DNA from: Wuchereria bancrofti
Lineage: Eukaryota > Nematoda > Chromadorea > Rhabditida > Onchocercidae
Length of the DNA stretch: 64,000 nucleotides
Assembly: GCA_005281725.1 (NCBI GenBank)
Contig: SSBO01000014.1
Span: 863,173-927,172 of the forward strand
Direction: 5' to 3'
The position numbers and the translations under genes were made by a program. The notes under the pieces were generated by a model. That model worked only from the letters and a program-made list of their open reading frames with translations. It ran no database searches and was not told the DNA's origin. Positions 57,176 through 64,000 of this stretch are shown piece by piece; positions within the stretch are counted from its first letter, which is position 1, and each line of letters starts with the position of its first letter.

Positions 57176-58699
57176 ATTTATTGAAATAATCTTAAATGTA
57201 GGAACAATTGAATTCAAAATTTGGGGAAAGCAATTTGGGGATTTTGCAGCAATGTTACTGCTGCATATGTCACTAGTTTGTTTGGAATGGTACGGTCAGA
57301 ATTAAAAAACTCATGAAAGGAAATTTTTTTTGACCGTTACAAGATTCGATTACAATTCAATTATTTGAATTCAATTTTTTTTTTTTAGTTCTTTGTTTTA
57401 CTTTTCCTTTGGGATTTTACTAGCAGGTAAATTAGCCTTATTGAATGTTTAGTGTTTGTAATTTATTTTTCATTCGAATAATAATATGAAAAATTTGGAG
57501 TTTTTTATTGTTTTGTAGTTATTACTATTGGCTTTCAGTTTTCTGTTTTTAAACATTTTTCATATCTAATGTGTTTAGTGTGTGGAATTCGTGTTAATTT
57601 ATCTGATTTTTTTTTTTGAACTTTTTTCTGTTGAAAAGGTTTTCTAACATTATTTAACCCTATTGCGTTTTTTGTTGCAATTTTTTGTTTTTTAATATCT
57701 CTAACAACTATTGTGTTTATTGTTTTGTATTGTGTTATTGTATTCGATTTTTTTTTTTGATCTGACATATTGGGTGCCGGCTTGTAACATGCTTAATTTT
57801 ATGCTGCTTATCTTGTAGTAGCTTCTTTAGTTTTACTGGGTTGTATTTGCTGATCTCATATTACTCACTAGAATGATTTCTTTTTAAGTATTAGAAGATT
57901 ATTAGACTATAATTTCTTTCTAATCCATTTTTAATAGCATTTAAATAATTTTGTTAAGGTTACTTTTTGTCTGAGATGTGCTGAATTATGAAGTCCAGAA
58001 ATAATTATATCATTGGTTAATTCATTTATGCTTTGCTTTTTAATTTTTTTGAACTAAATCATGAGCTGATGCCAAGTTTTGCAATTGTATTTCTGGGGAG
58101 AAAATTGAAGCTAGATATAGAATTGTATCTACCTTCGATATAACTTATAAGATTTGTGGCTTTTGAAAACCCGGGAAGATTCTTCGTGCCATAAAGTTTT
58201 TTGAACCATAAAGTTTTTAAATTATAGAATAAATTTATAAGTTCTTGATTTTATTTTCTTAACTTTCAGAAAAATTTTTTCTAATTAGTTGACTCTTTGA
58301 TTTTTTTAAAAATTTTTGGATTTTAAATTATTTAGAAGTGTCTTATTTTTTTGAATGCTTGAAAGTTTTTGAATAACCTCAAACTTGCAGTTTTTCTTTA
58401 AGTTTTCAGAATTCTTAAAATATTTCCGATTTTTTAAAAGCTTTTTTCAATTTTTTTTCATTTCAGTCTTTCAGTTTGCTATGTATGCTTTAACTTAGAA
58501 TTTTTGATATTTTAATTTTACCACTCTTTAGATTTTGGGAATTTAATTTTTCATATTATTTTGATTATTTCACCTTTTTCTATTTTTTAAAACCTTTTTT
58601 GATTTTCGAATTTTTTTAGTTTCCTATATTTCATTTCTGAAATTGTTTGAATTTTTGGGTTAACAAACTGTGATTTTTTAGGTGTTGAAATTTCGAATT
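57176..58699. other. T-rich gene-free stretch
   Basis: No coding exon or RNA gene was seen. Short open frames are products of T- and A-rich composition. Confidence 0.55.
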
Positions 58700-59720
58700 T
58701 TTAAAAATTTGTTTTCTTATCAAAAACATAATGCATGTATTTTTTAGGTTTAACTTGTTTTATTATTAGCTTTACTGTGTTTTAGATTATCTTTTGTTAA
58801 CTTTGTTTTTTGCATGATTTTTTAGTTTCTTCTATTTACTGAATTTTTTTTATTTGATTTATTATTATTAAATAATATTTTAGATTATTTATAGTTTTCG
58901 AGTCTTTTTTTTGTTAACTTTGAACTGCATGCTTTTTATGATTTCATTAACTGCATGTTTTTTCGTTAACCTTACTTATTATTAATGGATTACGTTTCTA
59001 ATTATTTGAAGTTTTGAATATTCTTTCCTTAATTCCATTTTTGCATGTGTTTTTGTCTGTTTATACTTAACTTCTTTTTACTCTACTTGCTTGCTTTACT
59101 CACCTTAACAACAACTACTTATTGTTAATGTATGCAGTCTTTTTCTAGTTCCACTAACTTTATGCTTTTCGTTAGTTATTATTAGAAAAAATTATTACTA
59201 AAAATAGAAGTAATGAAATTATTATTATTGGATTATACTTTGAATTACTTACATTTTTCCTTGTTAACTATGCTTCTGTATGGATTTTTTGTTCCTCTTA
59301 CTTACTGCATGCTTCTTATTAATCTTTTTTTTTAAAATTAATCTCTGTATGCTTCTCCTCAGCCTTTGAAGATTTTTTCTTGATTCTATTTTTGCATTTT
59401 TTTTCTTTTTTTCTGCTAACTATACTTACCACAACAACAGTAATTTGTACTGCTATCGATATATACCTTTTCAATAGTTTTACTAATTGCGTGTTTTGAT
59501 AACAATTTGAATTCCATTATTCAGGGACTTCCACGACTTCCACTTGATTCATGTCTTTTTCCAACTTTATTCACTGCATGGTTTTTCCCTGCTTTATTTG
59601 TTACATGACTTTTTATTAATTGTATTTGTTGCCTGCTTTTCGTTAGTTCTACTAATTTGCATGTTTTCTGTTATTCTTACTTATCATTACTGAACAATAT
59701 TTTGGATTGGAATGTCTTTT
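58700..59720. repeat. Degenerate GCATG-rich repeat field
   Basis: Variants of ACTGCATGCTTTTT, of TTCGTTAGTTCTACTAA and of ACTTATTATTAATGGATTA recur about a dozen times over 1 kb, for example near 58816, 58926, 58951, 59042, 59304, 59345, 59574 and 59659. This fits an old tandem array that has diverged. Confidence 0.6.
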
Positions 59721-59988
59721 TGTTGTTGGTTTTATATTAAATTATATTAACAATCTGCTGAATGTTCACTAAGTTGTCGTACTTTCATGCCACTATCGAT
59801 CCTCATTGTTCCATTGTTCGTGTTGAACTGTCGAATTACCGAATTTGTCGGACCGAATCTGTTCAAGAAACACCAAATAAAATCTATTCAAATTGAAATG
59901 TTTCTGTTGATCCACTCTTTTTAAATCCTTTGAGGCCTCCTCATCTTCTGCCGGTGAACACTGTCTTAAAGTACTATGAATTTTTGTT

Positions 59989-60171
59989 TTGAGATTGCTT
60001 TTGTTTGGCACAGCAGAATATTTGGTGCAGGTTGATTTTTTTAGGAGAGATTTTCTTCTTGGACTTTATAGGGTAATTGTGATTTTACCACTAACAGAAT
60101 CAATCACTCTGTTTCTTTTCAATGATCCAGGTGATATCCCCTTAGGTGAATATGTCAGTAGTGTAGAATAA
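59989..60171 (+). other. Unexplained 60-codon frame, possible exon
   Basis: The frame has no ATG; it contains GTAEYLVQVDFFRRDFLLG and NDPGDIPLGEYVSSVE. A TTTTTTTAG acceptor-like site and a CCAG/GTGATA donor-like site lie inside it and could bound an internal exon. No family was recognised. Confidence 0.2.
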
Positions 60172-60847
60172 CACCAAAGTATTTGAGACAAGTTTTATTT
60201 GGCAGATAAAATAAAACAAGAAACAATTGTTAAAGTTGAAGTAATAAAAAGGAGAAATGAGTACAGCGAACTTTAATTTGTATATAGTGCGCACTAACTT
60301 GAAATAAGCGCATCCTTACAGAAAATAAAAGATGACAGTTAGTAAAATACAGCTTACAACCACTTAAACAACAAACAAATCTTAATTTGGCTATTAGCCT
60401 GGAAGATACAATGAAATTCACACTTAGATTGCAGCTGTCGTTTTACAATTGGTCAATCCTATTCGTTTGTGTATGAACCAAGGCATGTTAACAACTCCGT
60501 TCTTTTACATTGATGACATCCAGTGAAGCAGCAAGAACAGCAATAATTTTTATCCTCGACTTCCTAAAATTGAATTAAATTAGACTGATTGGATTCATAG
60601 AATTTTAGATGAAATTGTCAAACAACTGTGTGCTACTTTTACTTCCTTAAATAAAGGAACATCATTACAAGGGAAACAAATTATTGAAATATTTCCACCC
60701 ACCCTCCACTTCATGGTTACCGGCGACATCACTATAACAATTTTCCCTTCACCTGCCCATATAGTTGTTCTTACCGCCCACTTTCCACTTTCTATTTCTA
60801 TATACCTTACTTCCTAATTTCTCCCCTCCGCTCTCTTACATACGGAT

Positions 60848-60950
60848 CCATTTGAAAAATAACAATGATTGCCGCACTATTCCCTCCCATTATTCCACAT
60901 ATTACCTTAAGACTTAGGAAACTTAAAATTTTATACGACCTTAATACCAA
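60848..60950 (+). repeat. Dispersed right-end repeat, copy 1
   Basis: It begins CCATTTGAAAAATAACAATG, then ATTCCCTCCCATTATTCC and ACTTAGGAAACTTAA. It aligns with copies at 61421, 62270 and 63889 and is the most diverged at its 3' end. Confidence 0.7.
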
Positions 60951-61082
60951 AGAAACTTTTCACCCCCCTATTGAATGGAAACAAAACGTGAAAAGAAAAA
61001 ACAAACCACTTATCCATTCGAGACACCAGTGTCCATTTGACCCCACTCATTACCACTCGCCTGTTCCTCCTTCTCGCCCATC

Positions 61083-61085
<3 letters not shown>

Positions 61086-61162
<77 letters not shown>
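61086..61162. repeat. 77-base poly-T homopolymer
   Basis: The longest uninterrupted homopolymer in the window. More T-rich sequence follows to about 61370. The poly-Phe and poly-Lys frames over it are artefacts. Confidence 0.95.
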
Positions 61163-61169
<7 letters not shown>

Positions 61170-61420
61170 CATTTTTTTTTTTCATTTCTCTTTTTAGATT
61201 TTTACTTTTCTTCTTTTTTTACACTTATTTTTTTTAATTTTTATTCTTTTAAGTTTTTCTATCCCTTTATTTTTCTCCATTTTTCTTTTTAGATTTTCAT
61301 TTTCCTTATTTTTTTTTTAATTTTCATTTTTTTTTAAATTTTTCTAAGTTTTCATTTTTTTTTATTTCTTAAATTCCGCCAGCCTCCACTCCACCTTCCC
61401 TGAACATGTACAACCGGCCC

Positions 61421-61556
61421 ACCTGAAAAACGACAACGATTCATATATTACTCCCTCTCATAGAACATTAAATGTATAGTCCTAAAATTCCGGAACTTTA
61501 ACAAGTCCTACTCCAACATCCTTAACATCGTTTAAAAAACTTTGTACTTTTCCAGT
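61421..61556 (+). repeat. Dispersed right-end repeat, copy 2
   Basis: It starts ACCTGAAAAACGACAACG and contains GGAACTTTAACAAGTCCTA, CATCCTTAACATCG and TTTAAAAAACTTTG. It is very close to copy 3. Confidence 0.85.
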
Positions 61557-62269
61557 TATGTTTACATAACAAAAACTCCGAAACCATTATGGAATAAAGA
61601 AATTAATTATAGAAATAAAGAGTAAAAGGAAAAAAAAGTCAACCACTCACATACCATGGTATTTGCTGTCGGGCTGAGAAAAAGCGTCCACTCGATCCCT
61701 TCTCCTCCTTCACTCGCTCATTTCGTTCTTCTCATCCATCCCTTTTTTTTTTAAATTTTTATTTGTTTTAAATTTATTTTTATTTTTATTTTTTTTTTTG
61801 ATTCTTCCACCTCCTCTCCGCTTTCCCTTGGCCAAAGATTGTTCTAAAATGTATATTTTATGAAATTATTGAAGTCTAGGTATTCACAATACATGCAACA
61901 GAAACTATTACGAAAAACAAGTCTAACCAACAGATGACAAAAATTTTGATTTATTAGATCACATCGCATTCCTTATATTAACTGACCATTTTGCATGCTG
62001 TTTAATCTTATGAAGATAATATCAGATTTAAGGAAGAGGATAATAGAAAAATTAAAAAGGTATGGACCCAAAAAAAGTATGGAACTCAGCTTTCAACTAG
62101 AAACTATGAACAAGAAAAAATCAAATATCAGCACGAATAATAAACGCCAATACGGACTGCTAACTTTTTTCGCTGCAACGACAAAACAATTTTTAAAATC
62201 TGAAACACTTTTACGGTCCGGCCCTACAGTCGCTACAACAACTCATCAAATNCGATCGAATCATTGAAT

Positions 62270-62405
62270 CCATCTGAAAGACAACAATGATTGCTACATT
62301 ATTCCCTCTCATTATTCCACACATTAACTTGAGATTTAGGAACTTTAACAAGTCCTAATCTAACATCCTTAACATCATTTAAAAAAACTTTCTACTTTTC
62401 CACCG
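62270..62405 (+). repeat. Dispersed right-end repeat, copy 3
   Basis: It starts CCATCTGAAAGACAACAATG and shares GGAACTTTAACAAGTCCTA and CATCCTTAACATC with copy 2. It also shares the GAAATAAA/GTCAAC flank further 3'. Confidence 0.85.
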
Positions 62406-63534
62406 TATAAAGAAACCAGCTATAGAAATAAAAAATGAAAAGAAAAAAATGGTCAACTACGTAAACGAACTTTCTTGTACTATCAATCCTGATCCCCTGA
62501 ATACAACAGAGATGGATTTAGCAACCCATGCTCATAAAAATTTTTTGATGATTCGATGAGATAATAATGACATCATGAAAGTAATTGAATAGGTATAATA
62601 AGTAACCACTACAATGCATGAGGTTATTTTCTCCTGTTACTTTTTATGCTTTACCATGCCTGAACCAGCACTTTTTAGTGAATACATAACGTTGGTGGAA
62701 ATAAGATGGTGTAGTGGATAACGAGGACTGAAAACTGCATTACTAAAATAAAGAAAACGATTACGACGCAAAGGAGTTCCGGTCATGGATTTCAGTTTTG
62801 TAGTTTCGGCCAGGGAGCAAAACATACACTAGAAGTGCTTTCACATTACTGTTTCAGAATGTGACCACAACTGAAGTTAACTTTAAGTTATACTGTATCC
62901 ATAACTTGAGTTATAAATATGAAGCCATGACGAAATGCATTTTGTGAAGTCAGGGGAAGAGTATGCAATTAATGAAATGAACAAAAAAACATGCAAACAG
63001 ATAAACATGTAATAGCTGGAGAAAAAAAGTGAAAAAAATGACCGCGCAAAATTATATAAGTAAAGCAAACAAGAAAATACAAAACTACAAAAAAAAGAAT
63101 AAAATCCTTTTAAATCGTAATAAGACCTCCATCCCCCTCACAATTTATAAGCATCATTTTTTGATCTGCGCAGAATTAACCTGATTAGTAAAAATAAAGT
63201 ATTTTCAAGTCTCTTCAGAACTTAAAAAAAGAACTTCCACATTCCTACATTAGAATGTTCGATCTTGCGTGGATCCGGTCGCAAATTACCTGTTTTTGCT
63301 GATGTCAAAACACATTTCATCCCCATAGTAAATGCTTTTGATTAAATCGTTTAAGCTAAAGTGCTATTTAACATCTGACATTTGCATCCAGCTTTTCTTC
63401 AGGTAAGAAACTGTTAAAGAAAATTACGAATTTGATACAAGCTTGTGGTGGAACCGAAAATACGATTTTAATTTTAATAGAATAACCTCAAACCAATAAA
63501 TTAGAAAACAGAAAATCATCAAAAAGAAAACACA
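62406..63534. other. Gene-free stretch
   Basis: No coding exon was recognised; short frames on both strands lack domains and coherent splice sites. Base 62252, just before copy 3, is an unresolved N. Confidence 0.5.
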
Positions 63535-63665
63535 AAACAGAAAAATCAGAATACACAACAGAATCATTAAAAAATTCTAAAAATAGGAACATACAAATTA
63601 AAAAGGAAATACAGAGCAGAAAAATTAGAATACATAACAAAATCATTAAAAAAAACCCCAAAACA
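63535..63665. repeat. A-rich tandem repeat, period about 80
   Basis: Two copies of AGAAAAATCAGAATACA-type sequence followed by ACAGAATCATTAAAAAA lie about 80 bases apart with a few substitutions. Confidence 0.75.
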
Positions 63666-63888
63666 AGAACAAACGAAACATTAACGAAATATTAACAAAA
63701 AACCTTAATAATGGCACCCGCTAAATATTAAACCGACAATATTAAAAGAAAAAATATTAAATATTAAATCGATAATACTAAGTATTAAAAGGAGATATAA
63801 AACCCAATATCTTCGCTCTTCATCTTCAGCGAATTGTTGCTAAATCTCCATTTCATTTCCATCTGTTTCATTAAAAAACAGAAAAAAT

Positions 63889-64000
63889 CATCTGAAAAAT
63901 AGCAACGAGTGTTACATTATTCTCTCTCATACAGCATTAAATGTCTTAAAATTCTGGAAGTGTAGCAAGTTCTACTCCAATATCCTTAGCATTATTTTAA
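63889..64000 (+). repeat. Dispersed right-end repeat, copy 4 (cut by window end)
   Basis: It starts CATCTGAAAAATAGCAACG and continues with ATTCTCTCTCATACAGCATT, GTTCTACTCCAATATCC and TTAGCATTATTT up to the last base of the window. Confidence 0.8.

Noticed and set aside
60865..61237. Long frames ending in poly-Phe or poly-Lys
   Set aside because: They are created by the 77-base poly-T and contain no domain or splice logic.

Overview
The window reads as nuclear DNA of a nematode, most likely a filarial or spirurid relative. The base composition is roughly 70% A+T with very many T and A homopolymers. Genes are split into small exons with phase-consistent introns and TTTTCAG-type 3' splice sites, several start codons sit just behind splice acceptors as expected for trans-splicing, and microsatellites are frequent. 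There are no prokaryotic features. The species assignment is inference from style; no species-specific marker was found.

Five protein-coding genes can be reconstructed exon by exon, with every intron phase closing. On the minus strand at 1950-4559 is an 8-exon membrane glycerophosphodiester phosphodiesterase of the GDE1/MIR16 type (349 aa). About 22 kb without a convincing gene follows (5.15-27.37 kb), holding microsatellites, homopolymers, two small tandem duplications and a few better-composed islands that may be exons. At 27561-32232 (+) is a RING-H2 E3 ligase of the RNF38/RNF44 type (about 490 aa), whose exon 4 appears twice around an assembly gap.

At 37897-42232 (-) is ethanolamine-phosphate cytidylyltransferase (PCYT2, 10 exons, 384 aa). 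A direct segmental duplication of about 0.9 kb flanks this gene: one copy contains its inferred last exon and the other lies upstream of its start with an orphan copy of that exon. At 45784-52190 (+), divergent from PCYT2, is VPS11 (23 exons, 1014 aa), the RING-tailed core subunit of the HOPS/CORVET tethering complexes. It carries a tail with three NPF motifs.

At 55333-56923 (+) is a six-exon gene of clearly higher G+C encoding an acidic protein with one C2H2 finger and a Cys-rich module (about 321 aa). Its family was not recognised. From 57 kb to the end the sequence is gene-poor: an A-rich tandem tract, a degenerate GCATG-rich repeat field, at least four copies of a dispersed repeat of about 130 bp, a 77-base poly-T and an A-rich repeat of about 80 bp.

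The known genes are housekeeping in type: phospholipid metabolism (GDE1-like, PCYT2), endolysosomal traffic (VPS11) and ubiquitin ligation (RNF38/44-like). No operon is evident. The least explained items are the NPF-tailed VPS11, the G+C-rich zinc-finger gene, the duplication around PCYT2 and the repeat field at the right end.
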